Shown piece after piece: positions 47,086-56,457 of a DNA stretch of 64,000 nt (position 1 is its first letter; the number at the start of each line of letters is the position of its first letter). The translations under genes and the position numbers were made by a program. The stretch is from NCBI GenBank assembly GCA_963743705.1, contig CAVUQS010000006.1:62001-126000 (forward strand), read 5' to 3'. Under the pieces are notes generated by a model that was not told the DNA's origin, did not search any database, and saw only the letters and a program-made list of their open reading frames with translations. This DNA comes from PALSA-243 sp963743705. Lineage in GTDB: Bacteria > Acidobacteriota > Terriglobia > Bryobacterales > Bryobacteraceae.

Positions 47086-48501
47086 TCAATGCATTCCGAC
47101 CGCGCCGCGCACCGATTCCGCAAGCTTCGCAGGGTCGTATCCGGCGCCGTCTTTGAACACCACCGAGACCCTGCGTATATCCGCCATTCGTGCCGCCGGA
47201 TTACCGTCCAGTACGACTAGATCTGCTGTCTTCCCTGCAGCGATCGTGCCGAAATGGTCGAGTTCGCCAAGCAGCTTGGCGCCGTTGGAGGTCGCGATCT
47301 GGATTGCCTGCACGGGAGTGAACCCGCCTTCCACCAGCAACTCCAGATTCCGCTGATCGCCATACCCGGCCATCGCGCCGCCGTTGCCGGTGGGGTCGCA
47401 GCCGAAAACCAGCAGCCCGCCCGCTTTGACGAAGGCCATTTCGAACTCCAATTCCTTCTTCAACTGCGCCAGCGAGGGCGAATCGGGCCCTCCGCGCGCC
47501 CGCGACCGCGCGCTGAGATAACTCACCGCCGCTTCCGGCGACACCGAATCGAGGAAGCGCTGCTCGATCGGCGGCCTGTCGCCGTCGAAAGCCTCAAAAA
47601 CCGAAAGCGTCGACGTGATGGCCACGTTGTGCCGCACCAGATCCGCGATCATATCTCGCATGGGTTGGCCTGAAATATCGATGCGCTCCATTTCGTTGCG
47701 CGTCGCGCCCTGCGCCGGGCATTGATCCTGCTGCTTGCCGGGGTGAAATTCGGTGTCTACCAGTAGCCCGTGCTCCAGATTGTCGATGCCGATGCCCGCC
47801 GCTTCCCGGAACCCGATGGAGCACAAATGGCCCGTGACTTTGATGCCCAGTTTGTGCGCCTCATCCACCGCGGCCTTCAATTCCGCGTGCGTGATGTGCA
47901 TGTACGCCTTGAACGACGTCACGCCCACCGACGCCCAGTAATCCACCAGGTGGACCGCGTCATCCGGGCCGCTCAGTTCATGCATCTGCGCGCCGATGCT
48001 GTCGTGCCCTTCGAGATACGGCCCGGTGATGAACATGCGTGGCCCTGGCATGCGGCCGGCGTCGATCATGCGCTTGACGTTCAGATCGGTATAAGGCTCC
48101 AGGCTTCCGCCGGTGCGCGCCGTCGTGATGCCGCTCGCGAGATACAGGCGCGGAAAGCTGAACGCCATCTCGTTGTACATCGGAATGCCGCCGCCCGAGG
48201 GATAAAACAGATGCTCGTGCATGCCAACCAGTCCGGGGATGACGGTCTTGCCTGAGTAATCGAGCGTCTGCGCGCCCGCTGGAACGGCAACCGAAGCCGC
48301 CGGTCCCACCGCGGCGATCTTGCCGTGATCGATCACGACGGTCTGGTTCTCGGCCGGCGCCGCGCCCGTGCCGTCGATGACGCGCACGTGCGTAAGAGCC
48401 ACCACCGGCGCGCTCACGCTGAGAAATGGCTGTGTGCCGGGGGTAAAGCGATTCTGCGCCAGCGCCACTGCGCCGATCAAAAACAGGGAAACGAATTTCA
48501 C
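47086..48501 (-). CDS. exported amidohydrolase-family metallohydrolase
   Basis: This 471-residue protein has a short signal peptide (KFVSLFLIGAVALAQ) and the metal-dependent amidohydrolase fold. The HxH motif is His95/His97 in GMHEHLF; a Lys (carboxylated in relatives) is in SFKAYMHI; further His ligands are in VTGHLC and LEHGLL; the catalytic Asp is in FGCDPTG. The relatives are prolidase-like and imidazolonepropionase-like hydrolases, and many such enzymes in Acidobacteria have no known substrate. It lies between the receptor gene (-) and the NHL gene (-), in the same direction. Confidence 0.88.
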   Translation of the reverse strand: MKFVSLFLIGAVALAQNRFTPGTQPFLSVSAPVVALTHVRVIDGTGAAPAENQTVVIDHGKIAAVGPAASVAVPAGAQTLDYSGKTVIPGLVGMHEHLFYPSGGGIPMYNEMAFSFPRLYLASGITTARTGGSLEPYTDLNVKRMIDAGRMPGPRMFITGPYLEGHDSIGAQMHELSGPDDAVHLVDYWASVGVTSFKAYMHITHAELKAAVDEAHKLGIKVTGHLCSIGFREAAGIGIDNLEHGLLVDTEFHPGKQQDQCPAQGATRNEMERIDISGQPMRDMIADLVRHNVAITSTLSVFEAFDGDRPPIEQRFLDSVSPEAAVSYLSARSRARGGPDSPSLAQLKKELEFEMAFVKAGGLLVFGCDPTGNGGAMAGYGDQRNLELLVEGGFTPVQAIQIATSNGAKLLGELDHFGTIAAGKTADLVVLDGNPAARMADIRRVSVVFKDGAGYDPAKLAESVRGAVGMH

Positions 48502-48547
48502 GCGAACAATTATAGACCGCCAGCGCGGCCGATTCCGGCTAGCGCCG

Positions 48548-51364
48548 CTAATTCCCGCTGACGGCGATGGTCACATTGCCCTGGCTGGCGGCATTGGCTA
48601 CCTGCACGATCAGGGTGACGTTGCCCGCCGTTAATCCAGTGGGAATCACCGCGTTCACCTGGATGATGCCATCCACCGTGCCCTGGGAGCCGCCGGAGTA
48701 TTGAACCGTCGCGTTCTTGCCGCCAATGGCAACCAGCGTCGTTGCCAGAGGTTGCGGCAGCGGAACCGCGGCCAGCATTCCATCCTGGCTGGGCGGATTA
48801 GTCGCCCCGGCGCCGGTGATGAAAAATGTCACCAGCGCGCCCGCTTTGGCGGGATTAGACGCCCCGTTCACCGAACCATCCTGATTGTAGGCGGCCGCCT
48901 GCCCGATTCCGCTGGCGTTCAGCGTGAAAACCGCCGGCGCGGTAGGCGCCAGTTTGACGCTCACCGGCTCCGTGCTTTGCCCTTGATTCACGATGAAGAT
49001 TTGCGCCGCCGAGGATGTGATCCCAAAAGGCACAATGGCCGACACTTGATTGGGCGACGTATAGAGGATCGGTGAAGGCGCGCCATTCATGTAAACAGTC
49101 GTGCCCGCGAGCGTGGTGCTCACCAAACCGCCGCTGGTGAGTTGATAGGGCGTGAGTTGCGCCGCGCCGATGGCCGTTCCATAGATCACCAGCACTTCGC
49201 CGGGCGCAATAGACCCCGTCTGATTGCTGGCCCCGTTGGTCACCGCGGCAATCGAAAGGTTCGATCCGCTGACTACCAGTTGCCGGATGGCGTTGTTCGC
49301 GGTATCGGCGATATAGACGTCGCCTTGCGAATCAGTCGAGATTCCGTTGGGGTTGCTCAACATGGCGCTGGTGGCCAGGCCGCCGTCGCCCGAGTAACCG
49401 TGGACGCCGTTGCCGGCTATCGTGGTGATAATGCTGGTTGCGTAAACCTTGCGGATGCGCGACCCCGAATCGGCGATATAAACGTTGTTCTGCGTATCCA
49501 CGGCCACGCCCGATGGACTTGCCAATTCCGCCACCGTGGCGAAGCCGCCATCGCCCGCAAAGCCAGCGATGCCGTTGCCGGCAAACGTGTTGATGATGCC
49601 GCCCGGCGTTACTTCGCGAATCATGTTGTTCAGCGTGTCGGCGATGTAAACGTCGCCCGTGGCATCTACCGCCACGCCCTGCGGCCCGTTGAGTTGCGCC
49701 GCGGTCGCCGGACCGCCGTTGCCCGAGAAGCCCTGCGTGCCGTTGCCGGCGATAGTGCTGATGACGCCGCCGGAAACCTCGCGCACCACGTTGTTGCCGT
49801 GATCGACGATGTAGAGGTTGCCCGCTTTATCCAAGGCCAACCCCACGGGCGTATTCAACATCGCGCTGGTGGCCGAGCCGCCATCGCCCGAGTAACCCAC
49901 GGTTCCGTTACCCGCCACGGTCGTGATGGTTCCGTTCGAAATCTTGCGCACGCGCGCATTGGCCGTATCCGACACATACACGTTGCCCGAAGTATCCACC
50001 GCGATGCCCTGTGGCGTGTTGAGCTCCGCGGCGGTCGCTGGCCCGTTATCGCCGCCGTATCCGGCGGTTCCGTTGCCTGCAATCGTGCTGATGATGCCCT
50101 TGGCTGTCACTTCGCGCACTACGTTGTTGCCGGTGTCGGCGATAAAGAAATTGCCGGCCGCATCCACCGCCACGCCCTGCGATGCGAAGAGTTGCGCCGC
50201 GATTGCCGGGCCGCCGTCGCCGGAATAGCTAAACACGCCGTTGCCGCCGATGGTGTTGATGGTTCCGTTCACGACGTTACGAATGCGATTGTTCAGAGTG
50301 TCGGCGATGTAGAGCGTGCCCGATGAATTGAGGGCGATGCCCGAAGACTGTTTGATCATCGCCTTCGTAGCCGCGCCGCCGTCGCCGGAGAATCCCAGCA
50401 CGCCGTTGCCGACGATGGTGTTGATGATGCCGTTCGAATGCGTGACTTCGCGGATGCGGCCGTCTTCCGGCTCGGTGATGTAAACGTTGCCGCTCGAATC
50501 TACACACACCGCGAAAGGCTCGATCAAGCCGGCCGACGTAGCCAGGCCGCCATCGCCCGAATAACCTACCGAACCATCGCCCGCGATGAAGTTGATAATG
50601 CCGGTTGAAACCGTGATCTCGCGAATATATGCGTTCGCGGTGTCTGCGATATAGACGTTACCGGAGCTATCCACTGCCACGTCTTCCGGGCTGTGCACTT
50701 CCGCATTCACCGCCGGCCCGCCGTCGCCCGCATAGGCAGGGAGGCTATCGCCCGCGATGGTGTTGATCACCCCGTCGGTGGTGACTTTGCGGATCAGATT
50801 ATCGCCGGTGTCCGCGATGTAGAGATTGCCCGCGCTATCTACCGCCACGCCGCCTGGCAATTGCAGGTTCGCTTGGTTGGCCGGGCCGCCGTCGCCGAAC
50901 GCCAGTGGCGAACCGATCAGCCCGTTGCCCGCGAAGGTGTTGATGATGCCGTTAGTCGTGACAATGCGTACGCGATTGTTATTGGTGTCGGCGATATAGA
51001 TATTGCCGGCGCCATCGACGGCGAGCCCCTGCGGAGAATAAAGCATCGCGCTCACTGCCGGTCCGCCGTCGCCCGAGAAGCCAGGCCGCGAATTGCCCGC
51101 TACCAGCGACAACGTGGCGCCGGACATCTTGAACACCGAGTTGCCGCTCGAAAAATAAATGTTGCCCTTGGAATCGGTGGTGACCCGTCTCGGCTGGCCG
51201 ATGGAACTGGCGGTCGCGGTAGCCGGCGTCGTGGGCGGCGCCCCGCCGGCCACGGTGGAAATGGCATACTGCTGCGCCAGCAGCGCCGGCGCGGCCGCCG
51301 CAAGCGCAATCCAACGCGAAAAACGCGCCGGCCGGATGGCCAACGCCGAGGGTTTCAACATGAA
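48548..51364 (-). CDS. secreted 12-blade NHL-repeat protein with TIGR03437-type C-terminal domain
   Basis: This 938-residue protein has a signal peptide (ALAIRPARFSRWIALAAAAPALLAQ). Twelve NHL units follow (about 45-720), each about 58 residues, with near-identical GDGGPA-type turns, IDSAGNLYIADT-like strands and IREV-like ends. The C-terminal part (about 725-938), with GASNQTGSIAPGEVLVIYG and VPFGITSSAAQIFIV, matches the domain found in many Solibacter proteins and probably anchors or sorts the protein to the outside. The start ATG at 51364 has GGA 7 bases upstream; an upstream in-frame start would put 20 extra residues before the signal. The function is unknown; propellers of this type bind proteins or sugars. 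Confidence 0.88.
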   Translation of the reverse strand, partial: FMLKPSALAIRPARFSRWIALAAAAPALLAQQYAISTVAGGAPPTTPATATASSIGQPRRVTTDSKGNIYFSSGNSVFKMSGATLSLVAGNSRPGFSGDGGPAVSAMLYSPQGLAVDGAGNIYIADTNNNRVRIVTTNGIINTFAGNGLIGSPLAFGDGGPANQANLQLPGGVAVDSAGNLYIADTGDNLIRKVTTDGVINTIAGDSLPAYAGDGGPAVNAEVHSPEDVAVDSSGNVYIADTANAYIREITVSTGIINFIAGDGSVGYSGDGGLATSAGLIEPFAVCVDSSGNVYITEPEDGRIREVTHSNGIINTIVGNGVLGFSGDGGAATKAMIKQSSGIALNSSGTLYIADTLNNRIRNVVNGTINTIGGNGVFSYSGDGGPAIAAQLFASQGVAVDAAGNFFIADTGNNVVREVTAKGIISTIAGNGTAGYGGDNGPATAAELNTPQGIAVDTSGNVYVSDTANARVRKISNGTITTVAGNGTVGYSGDGGSATSAMLNTPVGLALDKAGNLYIVDHGNNVVREVSGGVISTIAGNGTQGFSGNGGPATAAQLNGPQGVAVDATGDVYIADTLNNMIREVTPGGIINTFAGNGIAGFAGDGGFATVAELASPSGVAVDTQNNVYIADSGSRIRKVYATSIITTIAGNGVHGYSGDGGLATSAMLSNPNGISTDSQGDVYIADTANNAIRQLVVSGSNLSIAAVTNGASNQTGSIAPGEVLVIYGTAIGAAQLTPYQLTSGGLVSTTLAGTTVYMNGAPSPILYTSPNQVSAIVPFGITSSAAQIFIVNQGQSTEPVSVKLAPTAPAVFTLNASGIGQAAAYNQDGSVNGASNPAKAGALVTFFITGAGATNPPSQDGMLAAVPLPQPLATTLVAIGGKNATVQYSGGSQGTVDGIIQVNAVIPTGLTAGNVTLIVQVANAASQGNVTIAVSGN

Positions 51365-51413
51365 TGATTCCAATCCTGAATGAACACGAATAACATGTGG
51401 GTTTCGATGATGT

Positions 51414-52442
51414 CTATTGTGCAAGGCTTTCGGCTACGGCCGCGACGGCTTGCCCGCACGCGGCGCGATCCACATCGTAATGGGTCACAGCGCGCATTTG
51501 GCGATCGTTGATGGCGTTCATGAGGACCCCACGGCGTTTCAATCGAGCGCTGATTTCGGCGGGAGCAATCCCCGTGGCGCTTACGTCAAATACTGCAATA
51601 TTCGTGGCTACGGCCTCCGGAGCAATTTGAATGCCGGGAATGCGCGCCAGGCCCTCCGCCAAATAGCGGGCGTTCGCATGATCGCAAGTCAGCAGCTTGG
51701 GGGAATCCTCGAGTGCGATCAGGCACGCCGCTGCAAGCACGCCCACTTGGCGCATGCCGCCGCCCAGCCGCTTCCGGTAGAGACGGCCTTTGGCGATGAG
51801 ATCCGCCGGGCCCGCGAGAATGGAGCCTGCCGGCGCGCCCAATCCCTTGGAAAGGCAGAACATAACTGTGTCCACAGGGGCCACAATGTCACGCACAGGC
51901 ACACCGGTCGCCGCGGACGCATTAAACACCCGCGCGCCATCCATGTGGACCTTCACGCCGCGTTCGTGCGCGCCGTCCGCGATCTCACGAATGGCTTCCG
52001 TCGAATACACGTGGCCGCCCAGCATGTTGTGCGTATTCTCGATCGCTACCAGAGCCGTGGGCGCCCAAAATGGGGAGACCGATTTCAGGTATCCGCGCAC
52101 CATAGGCCACGAGAGAATCCCGTTTTCGGTGGGAATGGCGCGCACCACGCAGCCCGAAAACCACGCCACCATGCCGAGCTCCCAATCCAGAATGTGCGAA
52201 CGCGCCTCCGAGATCACTTCCTGCCCGTGCTCTGTGTGCAGCTTGATCGCGATGGCGTTGCCCATGGTGCCCGTGGGCACAAATAGCGCGGCTTCCTTAC
52301 CCGTGACTTCGGCCGCGCGCTGTTCCAGACGATTGACTGTGGGATCTTCGCCGTAAACGTCGTCGCCGACCTCGGCCTCCATCATGGCGCGCCGCATTTC
52401 AGGCGTGGGCTTGGTCACGGTATCGCTGCGCAGATCGATCAT
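51414..52442 (-). CDS. low-specificity L-threonine aldolase
   Basis: This PLP enzyme splits L-threonine (and allo-threonine) to glycine and acetaldehyde, and can also act in beta-hydroxy amino acid use. The 342-residue protein has the family pattern: MIDLRSDTVTKPTPEMRRAM at the N-terminus, DDVYGEDPTVNRLE, and the PLP-lysine in FCLSKGLGAPAGS (about 197-209). The ATG at 52442 overlaps the hemW stop as ATGA, so translation is coupled. A longer in-frame start exists upstream but it lies inside hemW. The functional link of the pair is unclear; both are widespread housekeeping genes. Confidence 0.92.
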   Translation of the reverse strand: MIDLRSDTVTKPTPEMRRAMMEAEVGDDVYGEDPTVNRLEQRAAEVTGKEAALFVPTGTMGNAIAIKLHTEHGQEVISEARSHILDWELGMVAWFSGCVVRAIPTENGILSWPMVRGYLKSVSPFWAPTALVAIENTHNMLGGHVYSTEAIREIADGAHERGVKVHMDGARVFNASAATGVPVRDIVAPVDTVMFCLSKGLGAPAGSILAGPADLIAKGRLYRKRLGGGMRQVGVLAAACLIALEDSPKLLTCDHANARYLAEGLARIPGIQIAPEAVATNIAVFDVSATGIAPAEISARLKRRGVLMNAINDRQMRAVTHYDVDRAACGQAVAAVAESLAQ

Positions 52443-53518
52443 GCGGTGAGAAACTCCTGAAAGACTTCGTTCGAAAGCAGCACGCCGCGGTTCGTGAGAC
52501 GCAGCGTTCCATCGGCGGCCTCCAGCAACCCGGCGTCGATAAACCGCCCGATAGGCTCCGCGAAACGCTGCCACGCCTCGGGCTCGGGGCGTATGCCTTC
52601 CATCAAGCGCAGGCCTACAAAAAAGCGCTCTTCATCCAGATGCGCCGGCGTGCTTTCCACCGCGCGCGCGGCGATATAATCCTCGATCGATTCCGGATTC
52701 TGCGTGCGCACGCTGCCATCGAACGAATGCGCATCGGCCCCGAAACCGGAGTAGGGTTCGAGCTTCCAGTACTTCAGATTGTGCCGCGATTCAAAGCCCG
52801 GCCGCGCGAAGTTCGAAATCTCGTACCGCGCAATTCCCAACTCGGCCAGCAGCTCCACGGCGATCTCATAGAAGCTCGCCGTCTGCTCTTCGGTCGGTGT
52901 TTCGTTGGCGAAGTAGCGCACGCCGCCGAGCAGCATCTCATGCCCCAGGCGGCTATCGTCGTCGATCTCGAGCATGTAGACCGAAACGTGCGGCGGTTCA
53001 AGACGCGCGATCCAATCCAGCGATTCGCGCCAACCGGCTTCGGTCTGGGCCGCCAAGCCCGCGATGAGGTCCACGTTGTAATTCGTGATGCCGGCGTCGC
53101 GCAGCGTGCGAATATCCGCCACTACCGTCTCCGCGGTATGCTTGCGGCCGGTGCGGCGAATCTCGGCTTCGATAAAAGACTGCGCGCCCAAACTCACGCG
53201 GTCAATGCCTGCCTCGGCCCAGGCGCGCGCCTTTTCCGGCGTGACCGTTCCCGGCGCGGTTTCGAGCGTGGCTTCGCGCCACGGACGTCCCGGAATGAGC
53301 GCCAGTAGCGCCGTGAGCGACTCTGGAGCCATTTGGCTGGGCGTGCCGCCGCCCAGATAAACGGTCTCCGGCGTCCACTGCCAGGCGTGCGCGTCGATTT
53401 CAGCTTTCAACGCATCGAGATAACCCGGTTCCAGCGCGCGCGGAAACACGCCCGACGCGAAGTTGCAGTAGGTACACTTCTGCGCGCAGAACGGGTAAGA
53501 AAGGTAGACTCCGGGCAC
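52439..53518 (-). CDS. hemW: radical SAM protein HemW (haem chaperone, formerly HemN-like)
   Basis: HemW is a radical-SAM protein that carries haem, once called oxygen-independent coproporphyrinogen oxidase-like. The 359-residue frame begins VPGVYLSYPFCAQKCTYCNF with the [4Fe-4S] Cys triad (CxxxCxxC) and continues with YLGGGTPSQM, LGAQSFIEAEIRRTGR, NVDLIAGL and the C-terminal HemW part. It lacks the HemN-specific insertion, as is usual for HemW. I chose the GTG at 53518 because the frame upstream of it belongs to the M50 gene's region and homologues start here; there is no good ribosome site. It overlaps the threonine aldolase gene by 4 bases. Confidence 0.88.
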   Translation of the reverse strand: MPGVYLSYPFCAQKCTYCNFASGVFPRALEPGYLDALKAEIDAHAWQWTPETVYLGGGTPSQMAPESLTALLALIPGRPWREATLETAPGTVTPEKARAWAEAGIDRVSLGAQSFIEAEIRRTGRKHTAETVVADIRTLRDAGITNYNVDLIAGLAAQTEAGWRESLDWIARLEPPHVSVYMLEIDDDSRLGHEMLLGGVRYFANETPTEEQTASFYEIAVELLAELGIARYEISNFARPGFESRHNLKYWKLEPYSGFGADAHSFDGSVRTQNPESIEDYIAARAVESTPAHLDEERFFVGLRLMEGIRPEPEAWQRFAEPIGRFIDAGLLEAADGTLRLTNRGVLLSNEVFQEFLTA

Positions 53519-53547
53519 TCTATCGATTGTAACGGGTGCCGCCGGAT

Positions 53548-54549
53548 TCAGCGCGTGAACACCGGCGCGGCGCGTTGCGCTAGCAAGGCCAATCCGGGCA
53601 GCGTCACCAGCAGGCTGGCGAATTGCATGAGGCCAAGCTGATCGGGGACCTCCGCCTGATCCTTCGTAAACTGCCGGTAGACCAGCCCCGCGGCCACTAA
53701 CAGCAGCATGCCCTGGTGCGTGATGGCGTACATCCCGAGCGCGATGCCAAGCAGAATCGCGCGTTGCCAGCGCGTGAGCGAGCTTAACCCGCGCGAGCCA
53801 TCGAGCTGCCACACCGGAATCAAATTGAACAGGTTGATCACCGCCGTCGCGTGCGCGATCGCCGTCAGCGTGGGCGACGTGAACGGACCGGCGATGAACG
53901 CCGCTACCGCCGCGCACAAGCCATACAGCGGCCCGGCCAGCCCGACGCGCGAATTCTCGGTGGGGTTGAGAATGACCCCGGGAACGCCAATCATCGCGCC
54001 CAGCCCGGGAATGAAAATCGGCGCCGTAGCGGGAATGCCGTAGCGGCGCAGCAAAATCACGTGGCCCATCTCGTGGATATAAATAGCGAGTACGAACCCC
54101 AGCGCAAAGCCCCAGCCGTAGAGGCTCCAGTAAACGCCGAAGAAAGCGAACATCGAAAGCAGCGTGCTCAGTTTCGTGAGGCCCAGCAGCAAGAGCTTAA
54201 ACTTGCCGAGCAGCAACAGGAGCACGGATCCGCCGCTCGCCGCGCCTTTCTTCCAATTCGATCCCGACGCTGGGCGCGCGCCGATCCTTGTGTTGAGACC
54301 GGCAATGCGCGCCTGAACCGCGCTATATTGCGCCGTCTGCGGCGGCAGCAGCGTCAGCGCCCGCTCCCACAGACCGCGCGCGGCAAGAAAATCGTCGGCT
54401 TGCGTCATTTGGTTGGCGCGGCGGGCGAGATCTTCCAACTCAATGTGGTGCCGCAGCCAGCCGCAACCGGCGCAGCTCAAATCGGAGGCTTCGAGCAGGC
54501 GGCCGCAGTCGGGGCAGGTAGTGGCGGTTTCGAAATACGGGGCAGGCAT
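53548..54549 (-). CDS. site-2 protease (M50 family) with N-terminal zinc ribbon
   Basis: This 333-residue membrane metalloprotease has an N-terminal zinc ribbon (TCPDCGRLLEAS and CAGCGW), a short TPR-like helical pair (about 40-90), then five to six transmembrane helices. The active-site motif HEMGH (about residues 164-168) and the LDG motif (WQLDGSRG, about 249-256) identify the M50 site-2 group. The usual cleavage of a transmembrane anti-sigma factor or signal peptide is possible; the substrate is unknown. It is 15 bases downstream of the zinc-ribbon membrane protein at 54565-55239, so the two are probably one unit. Confidence 0.85.
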   Translation of the reverse strand: MPAPYFETATTCPDCGRLLEASDLSCAGCGWLRHHIELEDLARRANQMTQADDFLAARGLWERALTLLPPQTAQYSAVQARIAGLNTRIGARPASGSNWKKGAASGGSVLLLLLGKFKLLLLGLTKLSTLLSMFAFFGVYWSLYGWGFALGFVLAIYIHEMGHVILLRRYGIPATAPIFIPGLGAMIGVPGVILNPTENSRVGLAGPLYGLCAAVAAFIAGPFTSPTLTAIAHATAVINLFNLIPVWQLDGSRGLSSLTRWQRAILLGIALGMYAITHQGMLLLVAAGLVYRQFTKDQAEVPDQLGLMQFASLLVTLPGLALLAQRAAPVFTR

Positions 54550-54564
54550 GGTTCTGTGGCGGGT

Positions 54565-55239
54565 CTAAGCCGGACGTGCCGGGCTTTCGTACGGACCCTT
54601 TACCAGGATAGCCGCACGTCCCGTGAGCCGCCAGGCGTAGCTGAGCCCGAAGAAGACGATCAGCAGCGAGAGGATGCCCGACATGCCGGCGCTCAGCGCG
54701 AAAAACGGGCCGCCCAGGGCCAACATAGCCAGAACGAGCAGCGAAAAGCCGAGAGGCGCGCCCGCCGCGGCCCCCGGCGGCGCCGCGCCGTGCGACGCTG
54801 CGGCTAGCACCACGATCATGTAACTCACGGAGATGGCGAGGTAAGTCAACACCACGGCCATGATCTGTTGCGGCCGTCCGCCCAAGCCGCCCGAGCCGCG
54901 GCGCACGGCTTTCCCGACCAGGTAACCCACCAGGATCGAAATCAATCCAACCTCAGCGTGTAAAACAACGGCAACCAGCGAATAGATTGCGCATCCGGCG
55001 AGCGCGGCGCCCCCGCCATATAAGAACGCTTTCGCCAGCGAAGCTCTGGGCGGCGATTGCTGGCCTTCCAGGATGCGGTGCGCGCAACGCGGGCAAACAG
55101 TGCGCCCCGCCGCTTGAAAATATTGGCCCTCGATCGGTGTTTGGCAGACTGCGCAACGCGGGCTTGTCAGCGCGGCATTGACGGGCTCGGCCTTGCGGAA
55201 CTGTAACTCCGGCTCGGAGTGCGGCGCGGGGTCGGGCAT
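54565..55239 (-). CDS. zinc-ribbon multi-pass membrane protein
   Basis: This 224-residue protein has an N-terminal zinc ribbon (CAVCQTPIEGQYF and CPRCAHRI, about residues 25-60) and four hydrophobic segments (about 73-92, 95-116, 128-150 and 155-200). Similar ribbon-plus-membrane proteins sit beside M50 proteases in some bacteria. I recognise no catalytic motif. It is divergent from the PanE-like gene. Confidence 0.75.
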   Translation of the reverse strand: MPDPAPHSEPELQFRKAEPVNAALTSPRCAVCQTPIEGQYFQAAGRTVCPRCAHRILEGQQSPPRASLAKAFLYGGGAALAGCAIYSLVAVVLHAEVGLISILVGYLVGKAVRRGSGGLGGRPQQIMAVVLTYLAISVSYMIVVLAAASHGAAPPGAAAGAPLGFSLLVLAMLALGGPFFALSAGMSGILSLLIVFFGLSYAWRLTGRAAILVKGPYESPARPA

Positions 55240-55296
55240 GTTATCGGGATGGTAACTCTATTTCGGCCTCGCAAGCCGCTATGTTATCTTCCGGCC

Positions 55297-56238
55297 ATGG
55301 CCATAACAAAGGAAAACGCCCGCGTTGCGGTGATGGGCGCCGGCGCGGTGGGCTGCTATTTCGGCGGGATGCTGGCGCGTGCCGGCGTGCCCGTCACGCT
55401 CATCGCCCGGCAACCGCATCGCGACGCCATCGCGGCGAACGGCGTCACCATCGAAAGCGTTCGCTTTGCTTCCCCGGAACGCGTAAAGGTCGACGTCGCG
55501 CCAGACGTGGAGGGCGTGCGCGGGGCGGGCATCGTACTGTTCTGCGTGAAGACCGTGGATACAGAAACTGCCGCCCGTGAGATCGCGCCGCATCTCGCGC
55601 CCGGCGCGGTCGTCATAAGCATGCAAAACGGCGTGGATAATGTCCCGCGCATCCGCGCCTCGAGCGGCATCGACGCATTGGGCGCCGCGGTTTACGTCGC
55701 GGCCGCGATGTCCGCGCCAGGCGTAGTGAAACATTCCGGCCGCGGCGATCTGATTCTGGGCCCGTTTCCGAGCTCGCCGGCGCCCGCCGATGTGGCCGCA
55801 GCATGCTTTGCGAGCGCGGAAATTCCATGCCGCACGGTGAGCGACATCCGCGGCGCCTTGTGGGGCAAGATGTTCATGAACTGCGCCTACAACGCCATTT
55901 CCGCGCTGGGCAAATCGCGCTATGGAAAGTTGGCCGCGCGCCCCGAGATCCGCGAGATCATGCGCCTGGTGGTGGAGGAAGCCGAGGCGGTGGCCCGCGC
56001 CGAGGACGTCCCGCTCCCCGACGAGAACTTCGTCGAAGTCGCCTGGAAGCTGGCCGATTCGATGAGCAACGCGTTCTCTTCCACGGCCCAAGACATCGCG
56101 CGCGGCAAAAAGACGGAGATCGATTCGCTCAACGGCTACGTCGCCCGCCGCGGCGCCGAATTAGGAATCGCCGCGCCGGTGAATCGCACGCTGCACGGGT
56201 TGGTGAAGCTGTTAGAGGATGCGGAGGCCGGAGCGTAA
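55297..56238 (+). CDS. ketopantoate reductase-like (ApbA/PanE family)
   Basis: This NADPH-dependent oxidoreductase of 313 residues belongs to the ApbA/PanE family, which reduces 2-dehydropantoate in pantothenate synthesis or acts on related 2-keto acids. The Rossmann motif VMGAGAVGCYFGGMLARAG (about 10-28) is at the N-terminus, followed by QNGVDNV (about 110-116) and the C-terminal helix motif with the catalytic Lys region (GALWGKMFMNCAYNAISAL, about 187-205). The ATG at 55297 gives MAITKENARVAVMGAG; the frame is open 26 codons further upstream but those codons overlap the promoter of the divergent gene. Pantothenate-pathway neighbours are absent, so the substrate is inferred. Confidence 0.85.
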   Translation: MAITKENARVAVMGAGAVGCYFGGMLARAGVPVTLIARQPHRDAIAANGVTIESVRFASPERVKVDVAPDVEGVRGAGIVLFCVKTVDTETAAREIAPHLAPGAVVISMQNGVDNVPRIRASSGIDALGAAVYVAAAMSAPGVVKHSGRGDLILGPFPSSPAPADVAAACFASAEIPCRTVSDIRGALWGKMFMNCAYNAISALGKSRYGKLAARPEIREIMRLVVEEAEAVARAEDVPLPDENFVEVAWKLADSMSNAFSSTAQDIARGKKTEIDSLNGYVARRGAELGIAAPVNRTLHGLVKLLEDAEAGA

Positions 56239-56259
56239 TGCCCCGGCCCCCCGGTTTCG

Positions 56260-56403
56260 CTATTTGTGCTGGTGATGGCAGCAATCGCTGCCGCAGCACG
56301 TTCCGCCGTTGCAGCAATCCGGATTGGAAGCCGCAACCGCGGCGCCGATGGCAAGAGCCATCACAGCCGCAAGCGTAGCGAGTCTGGTCATGATTTTCCG
56401 CAT
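56260..56403 (-). CDS. small secreted Cys-rich protein
   Basis: This 47-residue peptide has a signal peptide (RKIMTRLATLAAVMALAIGAAVA) and a mature part that is almost only Cys, Gly, Asp and His (NPDCCNGGTCCGSDCCHHQHK). The six Cys and three His suggest metal binding, for example copper or zinc. AGGAG is 8 bases before the ATG at 56403. It is 54 bases downstream of another small Cys-containing secreted protein gene, and both run on the minus strand. The convergent PanE-like gene ends 22 bases away. Confidence 0.75.
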   Translation of the reverse strand: MRKIMTRLATLAAVMALAIGAAVAASNPDCCNGGTCCGSDCCHHQHK

Positions 56404-56457
56404 GACAATTCTCCTTTCGATCTGAAATTTGCGAACCATGGGCACAACCGCCCGGTA

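Noticed and set aside
49250..51250. Regular DNA repeats resembling a CRISPR array
   Set aside because: The period is about 174 bases and codes for NHL blades in one frame; there are no spacers.
52439..53917. hemW starting far upstream at 53917
   Set aside because: The extra 133 codons overlap the M50 protease and show no conserved sequence; the Cys triad follows directly after the GTG at 53518.
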